Made by a program: the position numbers and the translations under genes. A model generated the notes under the pieces. It was given only the letters and a program-made list of their open reading frames with translations, ran no database searches and was not told the DNA's origin. Shown here one piece after another: positions 54,261-64,000 of a DNA stretch of 64,000 bases. The stretch is from NCBI RefSeq assembly GCF_028372415.1, contig NC_092872.1, positions 87,022,613 through 87,086,612 of the forward strand, read 5' to 3'. This DNA is from Notamacropus eugenii (taxonomy: Eukaryota; Chordata; Mammalia; Diprotodontia; Macropodidae). Positions within the stretch are counted from its first letter, which is position 1. Each line of letters begins with the position of its first letter.

Positions 54261-54880
54261 AGGAGCAACAAATTTGTCTATTCTCTGGCCGAGTGTATGA
54301 AGTGGGAAGTGTGTGTGAGGGAGTCAAGAGGAAAGTAAGGAAAGAATGTGAGAGGAGTGAGGGGAGGGGTGAACTAGATTTCTGTGAGTACAAGAATATG
54401 AAAGGAGTTTAAAAGAAAATGATACAAGAAGACCAGAAGTTTGTTAATACTGGAATGACTATTCCGGTGAACACAATGGAAGAGGGAGGCAGAGCCTGGT
54501 GGTAATTCAGGAGTGCCTTGGCTGATGGGGATGGGGATGATAGAGAAGTGTTAGCAAGATAAGGAAGGTTTTGTCTAAGTAACTAGTGAATACAAATCAA
54601 AAGGATTGGGAGAAGAAGAGGAAGAGTGAGAGCTTCCTGAACACTGGATGGAAATGACGATTTTATTGAGGCTCCCATCCACAAGTGTCCAATGAGGGCA
54701 GAAAAGCAGCATCTGTTAAGACTCTCTCTCCAACACCAGGAAAGAAAGAAGATGGACCTGACATCAGATGTTCTGCTTCTAGACAAAGCCATGACAGCAA
54801 GAATAACGGTATATGAGCCTCTGGCCTTGGACTGGGTAGAGAAAATTGCCCCAGCTCAGCGGTAATGGAGAGCTGTAGTG
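54261..54880. other. Probable decayed LINE, unclassified
   Basis: Same G/A-rich style as 51905-53200 and possibly its continuation. No readable domain. Confidence 0.35.
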
Positions 54881-54939
54881 AATGGTATAGGGTGGAACCT
54901 GAGCCCAAGTCTCCTGACTTGTAGCTCAAAGTTTTTCTT

Positions 54940-55010
54940 TCTGTAACCCTAACACCTAGTATAATGCCTGGCATACAGTAACCACTTGAAAAATGCTGCT
55001 GGTTTGACTA
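54940..55010 (+). mobile_element. L2 3' end
   Basis: ACACCTAGTATAATGCCTGG, CATACAGTAACCACTTGAAA, AATGCTGCTGGTTTGA. Confidence 0.75.
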
Positions 55011-55040
55011 CACCAAAGTGACTTTTAGAACTTAAGTACA

Positions 55041-55165
55041 GGGGCAGCTCGGTGGTACATAGGCCCTGGAGTCAGAAGGATCTGAGTTCAGATCTGCCTC
55101 AGACATTTACCAGCTGTGTGACCCTGGGCAAATTACTAAACCCCAACTGTCTCCCCCCAAAAGAA
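55041..55165 (+). mobile_element. Short tRNA-derived SINE with A-rich tail
   Basis: GGGGCAGCTCGGTGGTACAT head, GAGTTCAGATC B-box, GTGTGACCCTGGGCAAATTA, CCCCAACTGTCTC junction, then CCCCCAAAAGAAATAAAG. Confidence 0.8.
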
Positions 55166-55244
55166 ATAAAGAAGTTGAGTGAAAATGTGGGTAACAGAAG
55201 ATGTACATGAAAGGGCACAATATATAAATACCTCCCAAACATGA

Positions 55245-55372
55245 GGGACTTCAAACTCTACACCCCTTGAGAAGGATGGTCTTTTACTTTTCTTTGTATG
55301 CCCAGTACATAGCATAGTACCTGGCACATAGTAGGCACTGGATAAATGTTTACTGACTGACTGACATGGTCT
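55245..55372 (+). mobile_element. L2 3' end
   Basis: TCTTTGTATGCCCAGTACAT, AGTACCTGGCACATAGTAGG, ATAAATGTTTACTGACTGAC. Confidence 0.82.
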
Positions 55373-55421
55373 CCAAACACCATGGAAGTTAAGGGATATT
55401 CAGGCAGCTTCTCCTCTGCCT

Positions 55422-55446
55422 AAAAAGAAAAGAAAAGAAAAGAAAA
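55422..55446. repeat. (AAAAG)n
   Basis: Five AAAAG units. Confidence 0.9.
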
Positions 55447-55483
55447 TGATTTTTTTAGTAGATGAAGGCCCAGCAGGTTTGTG

Positions 55484-55616
55484 AATCAATCAACGAGCAT
55501 TTGTAAAACACCTACTATGTGCCAGGCACTGTACTAGGCATTGAACATACAAACACAAAAGTGAAGTGACCCTGACCTCGGGAGGTTTGTATTCTATCAA
55601 GAGAGAAAACATGTGG
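55484..55616 (-). mobile_element. L2 terminal part (minus)
   Basis: CAATCAACGAGCATTTGTAA, CCTACTATGTGCCAGGCACT, GACCCTGACCTCGGGAGG. Confidence 0.8.
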
Positions 55617-55732
55617 GGAGAGAGAGAAAAGAGAGAGATGGAGAGAGAGAGAAAAGAGAAAAAGTGAGAGAGGGAGGGAGAAAGGGACAGAGAGATGAAA
55701 AAGAGAAAGAGAGAGAGGAGAGAGAGAGAGAT
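55617..55732. repeat. GA-rich tract
   Basis: GAGA/GAAA/GGGA units, almost pure purine on +. Complementary in composition to the CT tract 430 bases downstream. Confidence 0.95.
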
Positions 55733-56158
55733 TTCCAATGGCGTCTAATACCCCTGCAGAACAGGGATCTGAGACTAACTGTAAAATTCCTCACTTCTTA
55801 TCTCCTTTCCCTCAAAATTTCCCATTCATTATGCTCAGGTAGGAAACCAGAAGGTTTGAGAATGGAAACGTCCTTTATGCCATCTGCTCCTGAAGGGAAA
55901 GAGGCTTCAACTGCCTCTAGAGGGTTGAGTTTGTCAAGAAATCAACCCCCTTCCCCATTAAATTCATCATTTCTTGTATAGGTCTCACAGTGTTGGATTG
56001 CACAGTGCCTGATTACTTCCACCCTCCCACCTACTTTTCCAAATGGGAAGCATCTATCATAGGGGGAAAAAAATTTATGACCTCAAAGGCTTTTTTCTGG
56101 TCCTGATTCATTAGATCCCAAAGTGTTCTAGAAATTAAATGACTCCCCCATGTGGGGG

Positions 56159-56160
<2 letters not shown>
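55733..56160. other. No gene or repeat recognised
   Basis: Spacer between the GA and CT tracts; no supported feature. Confidence 0.45.
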
Positions 56161-56162
<2 letters not shown>

Positions 56163-56229
<67 letters not shown>

Positions 56230-56246
56230 CCTCCCTCCCTCCCACC
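56163..56246. repeat. (CT)n microsatellite
   Basis: More than 28 uninterrupted CT units, then CCCTCCCTCCCTCCC. Confidence 0.97.
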
Positions 56247-56640
56247 CTCCCCATATGTCTGACAGAGGACATTCACTTGTAAATACTTGGAAAAGAGCAG
56301 ACTGATGTTGGAATAAAGCAAGAATTATGAATCCAAGGCCCAGTATTCACAGAATCCCAGCTGTGGAAGGTCATGGGCAGAGGATGCGATGTGGAGAAAT
56401 TCATAGTGAGAAGCAGAACCTCTGGGTTCTCCTCTTGTTCTGCAGGGGCTGAAACCAATGTGCTTTGCCAGCCTTAGAGCCCATATAAATGTTAGCTACT
56501 TTTAGCAAAGCAGGGTGGGGAGGGGGAGCAGGAGGTGTGAGGCAAGGTAAAAATGTAGGCCATGTCATTAGAGAAGACATCCAGCAGTTTAGGAAAATAA
56601 GGACCGCCCTCTTTTTCCAAAATTTCTTTTTCACAGCTTA
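56247..56640. other. No gene or repeat recognised
   Basis: No supported feature. Confidence 0.45.
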
Positions 56641-56644
56641 AAGG

Positions 56645-56795
56645 GACCTTGGAAGCCCTGTTTATAAATGAGGAAATGCAGGTTCAGTAAAAATTAAGTG
56701 ACTTTTCCAAGGTCACATAGGTAGTATATGTTGGAGACTGGATTAGAATCCAGGTCCTCTGATTCCAAACCAGTATATTTCATGGAACAATCCTG
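56645..56795 (-). mobile_element. MIR
   Basis: TTTATAAATGAGGAAATGCA, CTTTTCCAAGGTCACATAGG, AATCCAGGTCCTCTGATTCC. Confidence 0.8.
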
Positions 56796-57310
56796 CCATG
56801 TTCCTCCCTTTTTTTTACACACACATCCCTCCCATTATATCTTTTGTCCCAGAACATAAAGCAAGATTCTTCTACCATGAGAAAAAGAAGAGGAGGGAGA
56901 GATGCAGGGGGAGAAGGTACAAGAACAAACTGTATTACTCTGTGTGGTGGGGAGAGAAAGGGATGATTTTAAAAGAAATACATGCTGGATAAGTTACACA
57001 GAGACAGTGTTGGAGTCATCAAGTATACTTCAAACCTCTCTGCTTTCCAAGTCCATAGATTCCCAGCTCCCATCCACTACTTCATACTCCCCCCAAATCT
57101 CATTCTCTTCTCTGAACCTAAGCCCCTCACCTTGGTGGGTCAAACTCCCATACCTCACTTCTCTACCCAACCCAGAATCCTGGTCCTCTGTTCCACCATT
57201 ATTCAGGGATAGACAAGAGCCCTAGAGATCCAAGAGGCAAGTAAGCATAGGATGTGTAGGGGAGACAGGGACAATCCATAGTTTTGCTGCATTGTAACAT
57301 GTGTTGTAGT
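56796..57310. other. No gene or repeat recognised
   Basis: C-rich part at 57050-57200 on +. Overlapping open frames without domains. Confidence 0.45.
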
Positions 57311-57314
57311 AAAT

Positions 57315-57640
57315 AAAATGAAATAAGACTAAAAAGGGAGGTGGTGGTAAATGCAGATTATAGAGAGCTAAAATGTGTGGTCTTTTATTAGGTAAGCAAT
57401 GGGGAATTACTGATGGGTTTTCAGAAGAAAAGTGGCCCATCCAAAGCTGTATATAGGAAAAACTAATCTGACATTAGGATGTCTGGCGTTTTAGAGGGGT
57501 TGGAGGAGGTAGAAATTAGAAGACTGAATAGGAGTTTATTACTAGACTAGACAAGAAGTAACAAAGGTTTGAACTAGGGTGATTACATTGGGAATGAGAA
57601 AAGGAAAGAAACCAGATTTGAGGACCATGTTCTAAAAAAG
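57315..57640 (-). mobile_element. L2 internal fragment (minus)
   Basis: TTTTATTAGGTAAGCAATGG, GGAATTACTGATGGGTTTTC follow the antisense L2 GCAATAGGGAGCC region, diverged. Confidence 0.5.
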
Positions 57641-58455
57641 TGCAATTCAGCATCTTTAAACATCACATTCAAACTCTTAGGTCCTTATTATATAGGCGCA
57701 CCTCACTTCTTACCCAGAAAATTAATCCTCCTCTTAAATATGGAAGCAACGAGAGGCTTTCAGGCCACCTAACACCTCCACTCCCCAACCAACCACGCAC
57801 ACACAGTACAAAGAGAACAAATGCTCAAAGACACGAGGCCCCTGAATCAACAGCCCAAGAGCCCTGAACGATTTTCATAAATTCCTTGTTTTTGCTCCTA
57901 TCATAACCATGTGCTAGAGTGACCCACCTGACCAAACTCTGCCCATCCTTCACAACCTATCAGTCCTCTTTCCTCTGTCTGGCCAATAGCATTTATTCTC
58001 CCTACTTTTCTCATGTGTCTATATTCTCTCTTTAACTAGATTATATCTGAGAAGAGATGATTTCTCTCTGAAGATGAGAACTGTAAATTAAACTTCTCTC
58101 TCCTCCACAGCACCTATGGCAATGCAAGCAGGCAACGGACCAAGCAAAAAATATAGTTATTGCTCTAGTTGCGAATCATGACCATCAGGTGGCAGCAAAG
58201 ACCACCCATTCTACAACTCAACTGTCATACCACTGAGTGTCTTCATTCTCCAGCATCACTGATACTGGTCTAACAACCAGGTTACACACCTCTGGGGATC
58301 TTGGGAGTGAACTATGCTGTTTGCGCTTTTCAAGGCAGTAGAAGAAAGAAGCCCTAAAGACCCCAGACTCCAGACACTGAAAAATGGACCTGAGAATGTG
58401 TCCCTTCTCCTTTGTGAACTTCATTAGAAGCAGATTTTTTTTAATTTTTAAAATT
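57641..58455. other. No clear gene or repeat
   Basis: 58040-58130 has a weak L2-end look (TATATCTGAGAAGAGATGAT). Nothing else recognised. Confidence 0.4.
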
Positions 58456-58459
58456 TTAA

Positions 58460-58672
58460 CAAACAAGTAAGTACCTACTATGTGTCAGATATTGTGCTAA
58501 ATGCTCTGCAAATATTGTAAAATTTGATCCTCATTTGATCCTCAGAACAATCCTGGGAGGTAGGTGCTAGTGTTTTACAGATGAGGAACTTGAGGTTTAA
58601 ATGAGAGCAGATTTGAAGTCAGGACCTTCTGACTCCGAGTCTACAACTCTATCTTCTATGCCCCTTAGTTGT
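58460..58672 (-). mobile_element. MIR, near full length
   Basis: GTACCTACTATGTGTCAGAT, AACAATCCTGGGAGGTAGGT, GTTTTACAGATGAGGAACTT, CTTCTGACTCCGAGTC. Confidence 0.88.
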
Positions 58673-59015
58673 CTCTTTAGATGTTACTTAGACAAAGGAT
58701 GACACCATTTATTCTTCCTTCTTATCACAGCCTTCACACAAGCTTCACCATTTCTGAAACCCCAGTTTCTCTGGCCTCCTTACACTCCTTATACCTCAGA
58801 GACTGAGTCTGCCTCCTAACTAATGCCTGACTGAAATGTGCAGGGGGAATGTCTGAGGAACATCCTTTAATATCTCTGAAAAAGGGGGGCTAGGAAACGA
58901 GGGCTTCTCATTCTACATTCTTTGATCCTAAATACTTTCTAAATTATCATATATTATTGTATATTTCAACTATCTATACATATACTTTTCCCCCTACTAC
59001 AAATCCCCATAAGAG
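58673..59015. other. No gene or repeat recognised
   Basis: No supported feature. Confidence 0.45.
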
Positions 59016-59036
59016 CCAGTCAACCAGGATTTATTT

Positions 59037-59214
59037 TGGTTTTTGGTTTTTATTTGGGTTTTGTTTGTTTTGATGAGACAATTGTGGTTAAGTGACTTAC
59101 CCAGGGTCACACACCTAGTAAAGTGTCAAGTGTCTAGTGTGAGGTTGGATTTGAACTCAGGTCCTCCTGACTTCAGAGCTGGTATTCTAACCAGTGTACC
59201 ATCCAGCTGCCCCC
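59037..59214 (-). mobile_element. Short tRNA-derived SINE with A-rich tail
   Basis: Minus: GGGGCAGCTGGATGGTACAC head, GAGTTCAAATCCAACCTCAC, GTGTGACCCTGGGTAAGTCA, CCACAATTGTCTCA junction, then an A-rich tail (AAAACAAACAAAACCCAAAT). Likely 16-bp TSD CAACCAGGATTTATTT/CAACAAGCATTTGTTG (12/16); part of that match is expected because both lie in L2. Confidence 0.75.
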
Positions 59215-59616
59215 CAACAAGCATTTGTTGAATGCTTCCTATGGGCCAGGCTCTGTACCAAGTGCTAAGGATACAAAGAAAGGCAAAAACACAGTCATGG
59301 CTCTCAATAACTCACACTCTAATTGGGGTCGCAACATTCAAATAACTACACACAAATAAGATATGGTGCAGATATCAGTGTAAATGGAAGGTTATCTTCT
59401 AGAAAAGACTGGAGGTAGGGCAGGAAGGGAGGACTAAGAAAGACCTCTTGCAGAAAGTGGCATTTGAACAAGTCTTGAAGGAATTCAGGAAAGACAAGGA
59501 TTCAGAGGTAAGGCGAAAAAAGCATTAGAAGCATAGACCAATGCAAATACACAGTCAGGAGATTGAATGTTGTGTCTAAGGACCGGAAAGTAGACCAATG
59601 TTCCTAGATCATAGAG

Positions 59617-60223
59617 CAGAGGTTCCCAAACTTATTTAGTCTACCACCTTCTTTTCACAAAAAAATTACTCAGGGCCCCCTTGGAAATCTACCTTCTTTA
59701 ACTCTTTTGTGATTTTTTTTTGAAATTTGCATCATTTCAAAAAATATATAAAATTTCTTTTTAAAAAATGACATCTTAAATTTAATAATTTAGTGTAAAT
59801 TTATGGGGTTTTTCCTGCATTGAAATTTTGATGATGCAACACTGCCTCATGTACTCATACAGTATATAGTATATAGTATCATAAACCAGTCATGACACAC
59901 ATATATTCCTGCTGATGCATGCTTAATTTCCCGATGCATATGCTCACCTGTCAACACTTGCTTGTTAAGACCTGTCAGCAGAGTTGACCACTGATGATTC
60001 ATAACTTTTTTGTGTGTTTATTTGAAAAATGATGTAATGATTACAACTTAACTGTTACACAACAGATAAAACGTACAATTTTTCACATTTTTCTTCTCTT
60101 CTCTTCTTTCTTTATGCTTCTACCACCCCCTTACTTTTATTCAATACCCCGCAACTGCACCCAAGGTTACCACTACCACCCTGGATTGTTCCAGCACTCC
60201 CCAGGGGCAGTTTAGGAACCTAT
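59617..60223. mobile_element. hAT-like DNA transposon, 0.6 kb, inside L2
   Basis: Ends CAGAGGTTCCCAAACTTATT and AGTTTAGGAACCTAT are inverted. Flanks TCATAGAG (59609-59616) and GCATAAAG (60224-60231), 6/8. No transposase frame, so non-autonomous. Interior A+T-rich. Confidence 0.7.
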
Positions 60224-60537
60224 GCATAAAGTGTGTGGAGGGGAGTAAGTATAAAAAGACCCTAAAGGCAGGGAGGGGTCAGTTTGTAAAGGGCTTTAAA
60301 TGTCAGATGACTTTTGATATTTGATCCTGGAGACAATAGGGAATTCCTGGTATTTGGGGTAAGGGAAAAGGAGGGTATAAGAAATGATATGACTACCTCT
60401 GATTGGGAAAACCACTTTGACAGAGCAGAGTCCTTTGACTGACACCATAAGTTTGCAGTCAGAACTTGAAATACATCACTTTTCACCTCCACCTCTTAGG
60501 ATCCCTACTTTCCTTCAAAAGTCATTGTAGTACAGTT

Positions 60538-60540
<3 letters not shown>

Positions 60541-60577
<37 letters not shown>
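60541..60577. repeat. (CA)n microsatellite, about 18 units
   Basis: Pure CA run directly before a MIR. Confidence 0.97.
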
Positions 60578-60579
<2 letters not shown>

Positions 60580-60985
60580 TGAATTTGGAGTCAGAGGACC
60601 TGGATTCAAATCCTGACTCTGCCACTTTCTACCTGTGTTACCTTAGGCAAGTCCTTCAGCCTCCTTGGAACTCAGTTTGTTATCTATAAAAAGAGAGAAC
60701 TGGATTAATTCAGATGTGTCAGACACATTCCCACCCCCACACCAAGCTGTAGTACACTTCTGAGTACAGTCTGATGTAACAGGAAAATGTAATGGGAAAT
60801 ACGTGACAAAATAAATAAAATACAATAGAACATAGATAATGCTAATTTGTGCTTTTCTAAGTCAATAAATGGCCTGTCAGGATTCTTATATACAGCTTAA
60901 TGACCTTTGTTTTGATTTGAGTTTGACTACACTGACCCGAATGGTCTCTAAGTTTCCTTCTAGCTCTACATTTATGATTCAGTAA
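60578..60985 (+). mobile_element. MIR split by a hAT-like MITE
   Basis: MIR parts 60578-60710 (GAATTTGGAGTCAGAGGACC, CCTGACTCTGCCACTTTCTA, TATCTATAAAAAGAGAGAAC) and 60935-60985 (GAATGGTCTCTAAGTTTCCT, CTAGCTCTACATTTATGATT). Confidence 0.88.
60711..60934 (+). mobile_element. hAT-like MITE, TCAAACTC type, inside a MIR
   Basis: CAGATGTGTCAGACACATTC start; AATGTAATGGGAAATACGTG, CAAAATAAATAAAATACAAT and AGAACATAGATAATGCTAAT interior; TTTGAGTTTGACTACACTG end. Left flank GATTAATT. Confidence 0.72.
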
Positions 60986-61470
60986 TTAAGCACCACCCTT
61001 CCTCCAAATCCAAGAAGTTAAATAGTGATCTTTTAGGGACTAGGTCCCTATTGCCATACCCATTTTCTATTTTCTGGATAGGTCTCCATTGACTTTGGGA
61101 AGAAACTAAAGGATTTTTTTTTTTTTGTAAGCAAAAGCAAGTTATGTCTTGCTAACTTTGTAACTATCTTGGATAGCCTTTCTGAAACCACCCCTTCACC
61201 CTACCCTCAGTTTTCATAGACTATGTCAGAAAGAGGCATAAAGAAGGAAAGAAAAGGAACAAGCTTAGGGATCTACTAGAAATGAGACAAAATAGAAATG
61301 TCTCATTGGGCAGAAGGAGAAAGAAATAAGGAAACCACACTTTGTAGGGAGTAGAAGAAAGGGGAAAAAAAGAATATTGTTGTAATTAAGGACTCATTGA
61401 ATCATGGAGCTGATCACTGCATCCCTCTCTCTCCATGTGGAAGGAAGTGAAACAAGTTGAGCTAATAGAA
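60986..61470. other. No gene or repeat recognised
   Basis: T-run near 61115. No supported feature. Confidence 0.45.
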
Positions 61471-61474
61471 ACAT

Positions 61475-61651
61475 AGATGTGGAAGGGATTTTGAAAGGTC
61501 ATCTGACTTCCCCATGAGGTTCACATATTAGTATCCCAAATCCAACACCAATTTAGCTACATGACCTTGGAGAGGTCCCTTTCAATTTCTAGGCCTGTTT
61601 TGCCATCATTAAAATGAGGAGGTTGTACCAGATAATCCTAAGGTCCTAAAC
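61475..61651 (+). mobile_element. MIR, cut by a hAT-like MITE
   Basis: CTACATGACCTTGGAGAGGT, TTAAAATGAGGAGGTTGTAC, CCTAAGGTCCTAAA, then the MITE begins. Confidence 0.7.
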
Positions 61652-61758
61652 CAGGGGTGGGGAACCTGTAGCCTCAAGACCATATGTGGCCCTCTAAGTT
61701 CTCAAATGTGGCGCTTTGACTGAATCCAAACTTCACAGAACAAATCTCCCCACCCCTG
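61652..61758. mobile_element. Collapsed copy of the palindromic MITE
   Basis: Left arm CAGGGGTGGGGAACCTGTAG, TATGTGGCCCTCTAAGTTCT, GACTGAATCCAAACTTCACA matches 36080-36180, but the right arm is missing except for the terminal CCCCACCCCTG. 107 instead of 204 bases. Left flank TCCTAAAC. Confidence 0.75.
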
Positions 61759-62380
61759 TAAGCCCAGTGATTTTCTGAATATCTGAACCATAACCAGGTG
61801 TCAAAAATTACTCCCATTGGCCATGATAAGAGGGTGAAGGAAGATATCCACTTTCCATATAAGGTACTGAGTAGAATATTAGTAGATTCAAGTTGCCCTT
61901 GGTGCAGCCTGCATATCAGTCCTACACAGTGAGCTTTCTTTGAACTAAATCTGACTTGATTCCAACCTTTCAATCATCACCCCAGGGTGAGAGACAATGA
62001 AAAAAACTAAAGAAGAAAACGGAGTCATTTACACATGTGAGAGTTTAATGAATGTCAAAATGTCTGAAGCCAAGTTGGATAGAACAAGATGTTAATGAAG
62101 TCCAAGTCATAAATTCAGTCCCCATAGAGACCAACGGACTTGGCCAAGAAAAGCTGCTTCCTGGCTGACTACAGTATGGCAGATGGTCCCATTAGCCACA
62201 AAGAAGACTAAGCAAGAATGAAGATGGCTCAATGAATTCTGTTGCCACTCCTGCGGAAACAACTTGAATGTCTGTCCCTACTGAAAATCAGACCAGTATG
62301 TCATCTTCCAATATGAAGGTCAGACCCATAGCTCTAGATATAAACACAGCTTGCTACATTACCTTGTAAATCAGTTTGAT
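61759..62380. other. No gene or repeat recognised
   Basis: The 99-codon minus frame at 61674-61973 has no domain. Confidence 0.45.
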
Positions 62381-62384
62381 ACTA

Positions 62385-62480
62385 TAAAATGTCAGAGCTG
62401 AAAGAGTCTTCAAAATATCTACAAATTCTCATTTCAAAGAAGAGGAAATATTGGTCCAGATTACAGCTAAAAATCATAAT
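62385..62480 (-). mobile_element. MIR fragment
   Basis: AAATGTCAGAGCTGAAAGAG, TCTCATTTCAAAGAAGAGGA. Confidence 0.6.
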
Positions 62481-62689
62481 ACCTACCAACCCTCTTTCTC
62501 AGGGGCTCGGAGCAAAGTAAGCTAACATGCGCATGAGAAGAACCACACATTTATTATTGGTCTTAATTCAGAAATGCTCTTCTCTTTATGCTCCAAATAA
62601 GGTAATTGTGCATTAATATAACAGCTTCTGTTTTGATTAGAAAATATGAAAATGTGTGCTGGATCACTAGTAAAACTAGTCAAGTAGTT

Positions 62690-62932
62690 GTTTTTTTGTT
62701 CAGTCGTTTTCAGTCGCGTCCAATTCTTTATGACCCCATTTGCGGGTGTTTTGGCAAAGATACTGGAGTGGTTTACTATTTCCTTCTCCAACTCATTTTA
62801 CAGATGAGGAAACTGACGCGAACAGGATTAAGTGACTTGCCCAGGGTCACACAGGCCATATTTGAACTGAGGAAAATGAATCTTCCTAACTCCAGGTCTG
62901 GCACTCTATCCACTGTGTTACCTAGCTGCCCC
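62690..62932 (-). mobile_element. MAR1-like SINE
   Basis: TTGTTCAGTCGTTTTCAGTC tail end, GACCCCATTTGCGGG, GAGTGGTTTACTATTTCCTT, GATGAGGAAACTGACGCG, GACTTGCCCAGGGTCACACA, head ending CCTAGCTGCCCC. Unusually CpG-rich for this window (several CG), so perhaps relatively young. Confidence 0.88.
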
Positions 62933-63069
62933 AATGTGAAATATAACAGAGATCCACAGCGAAGCACCTCTGACCCAGACATAAAGCCTGATATAAGCTA
63001 ATACTTCACATTTGAATTGAAAGACAAAATAGGACAGTTTTATTTGTTATAAATTCGCTTATTGTCTTC

Positions 63070-63325
63070 TGATCATAGGATCACAAACTTAGAACTAGAT
63101 AGAAGGGATCTTGTGGGTCATAGCATCATAGATTTTAGAGCTGGAGGGATCATTAGAGGACATCTAATCCAACCCTTTCATTTTACAGATAAGGAAACTG
63201 AGGCTCAAAGAGGTTTAGCAACTTGTCCAAGGTAACACAAATGGTAAGTAAAACAGTCAAAAGTTTCAAATCTAGTAAATTTTAAATCTAATTCAAATCC
63301 ATGACACCTCACTGCCTTTCATTTT
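63070..63325 (-). mobile_element. MIR with duplicated end
   Basis: End motif twice in tandem (GATCACAAACTTAGAACTAG and CATCATAGATTTTAGAGCTG), then GGACATCTAATCCAACCCTT, TCATTTTACAGATAAGGAAA, TTGTCCAAGGTAACACAAAT. Confidence 0.8.
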
Positions 63326-64000
63326 CTAATGAGAAGTTTACTGTTTTTCCTTGTAGTTTTAGTAAATATTTTCCTTGCTAAGTATTTAATTTTCATTCTT
63401 CCTTTACACTTGTATTTGCTGCTTTTTCTTCCCTGTTCATTGCAAAATTGCTAATTAGTCTTCCTTCATCCAAATATTGGTTACTATTCTGTCCTTAGTT
63501 GGAATCTAGACATAAATTTGAAGGATAATTATGAGATGAGACTTATAGAAAACACAGACTTGGACTGCAGAGCGCTCAACTCTCAAGAATGAATTTAAAG
63601 AAAGTGCAGGAAGTTGCGGGAGGGGCGGGGGGCTTCAACAGAAATTTGCTCCAGGCTTCTCAGATGGCACACAAAAAAGGGATCTATATGTCATCCTCAA
63701 CTGTATTTACACATTTCTATTCTAACATCTCCAGAGCTATTACATTTTGTATTATTTGATCACCATCCTACTACTGAAAGCAATTTTCTGTAATTTATTG
63801 TAGAAATTCAGGGCATCTCTGTTCTTTAAAAAAAGAAAAACCTGAGGCTCAGATTTTTAAGGCATGAAGAAATGGACTTGGAATTGTAATAGGAAGGATC
63901 TAAGTTAAACATAAGGAAACTCTTCCAGGCCACAATATTTGGTTATCTGACACTGGAGCTGTCTCATTCCCAGATGTGCTTTCAAGGCAGGAGTGTTTTC
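63326..64000. other. No clear gene or repeat; possible CR1 scrap at the end
   Basis: 63905-64000 has weak CR1/L3 similarity (ATAAGGAAACTCTTCCAGGC, GGAGCTGTCTCATTCCCAGA). Otherwise unrecognised. Confidence 0.35.

Larger units (their letters stand above)
59021..60425 (-). mobile_element. L2 (minus) carrying two insertions
   Basis: L2 pieces at 59021-59036, 59215-59616 (CAACAAGCATTTGTTGAATG, GGCCAGGCTCTGTACCAAGT) and 60224-60425 (GGGCTTTAAATGTCAGATGA, TTTGATCCTGGAGACAATAG). A SINE at 59037-59214 and a DNA element at 59617-60223 interrupt it. The minus frame contains FKALYKLTPPCL (about 60262-60300), the L2 ORF2 C-terminus. Confidence 0.85.

Overview
This window looks like marsupial genomic DNA. 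I see no host protein-coding exon, rRNA, tRNA gene, snRNA or CRISPR array that I can support. The marsupial call rests on the repeats: MAR1-like SINEs with a Bov-B/RTE-type 3' tail, long WSINE1-like SINEs, a marsupial-type L1 lineage including half-L1 (HAL1) elements, and a thick layer of old MIR/CORE-SINE, L2 and CR1/L3 copies. CpG is depleted and there are many A+T-rich microsatellites. Repeat family names come from memory of consensus sequences, not a database search; boundaries backed by target-site duplications (TSDs) are the firmest, others are good to about 10-30 bases.

Layout. 0-10 kb: a CT-rich tract, MIR remnants, then a 3.2-kb full-length HAL1 (2448-5640) that split a MIR and was later split by a WSINE1; a second WSINE1 (6353) and a MAR1 (7486). 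10-28 kb: sparse old repeats (L2, CR1/L3, MIR), a third WSINE1 (14895), a MAR1 inside a MIR (15382), an AGT-rich trinucleotide tract (18953), and two quiet stretches that may hold regulatory DNA (17.4-18.3 kb and 23.7-24.4 kb). 28-31 kb: a 0.7-kb purine-rich tract, an alternating TA/CA tract and a small CT minisatellite. 31-42 kb: dense nested MIR/L2/MAR1 with several short hAT-like DNA transposons. 43-54 kb: three copies of one LINE family whose ORF ends in a C2H2 zinc finger (two with a 5' inversion), a second HAL1 (44509-46540, minus) and an L2/CR1-type LINE with a visible endonuclease fragment. 54-64 kb: further L2/MIR/SINE copies, a GA tract facing a CT tract, and more hAT elements nested in L2 or MIR.

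The window has no operon-like logic; its story is the order of insertion. MIR and L2 are the oldest layer. hAT-like elements, L2, MAR1, L1, HAL1 and WSINE1 cut into them. WSINE1 cut into HAL1. The observations I find most interesting are (1) hAT-like elements sitting inside MIR/L2 copies, with 8-bp flanks carrying TA at positions 4-5, (2) a LINE ORF with a textbook C-terminal C2H2 finger whose 3' end is shared with WSINE1, (3) two independent 5' inversions in that LINE, and (4) one SINE head joined to two different tails.
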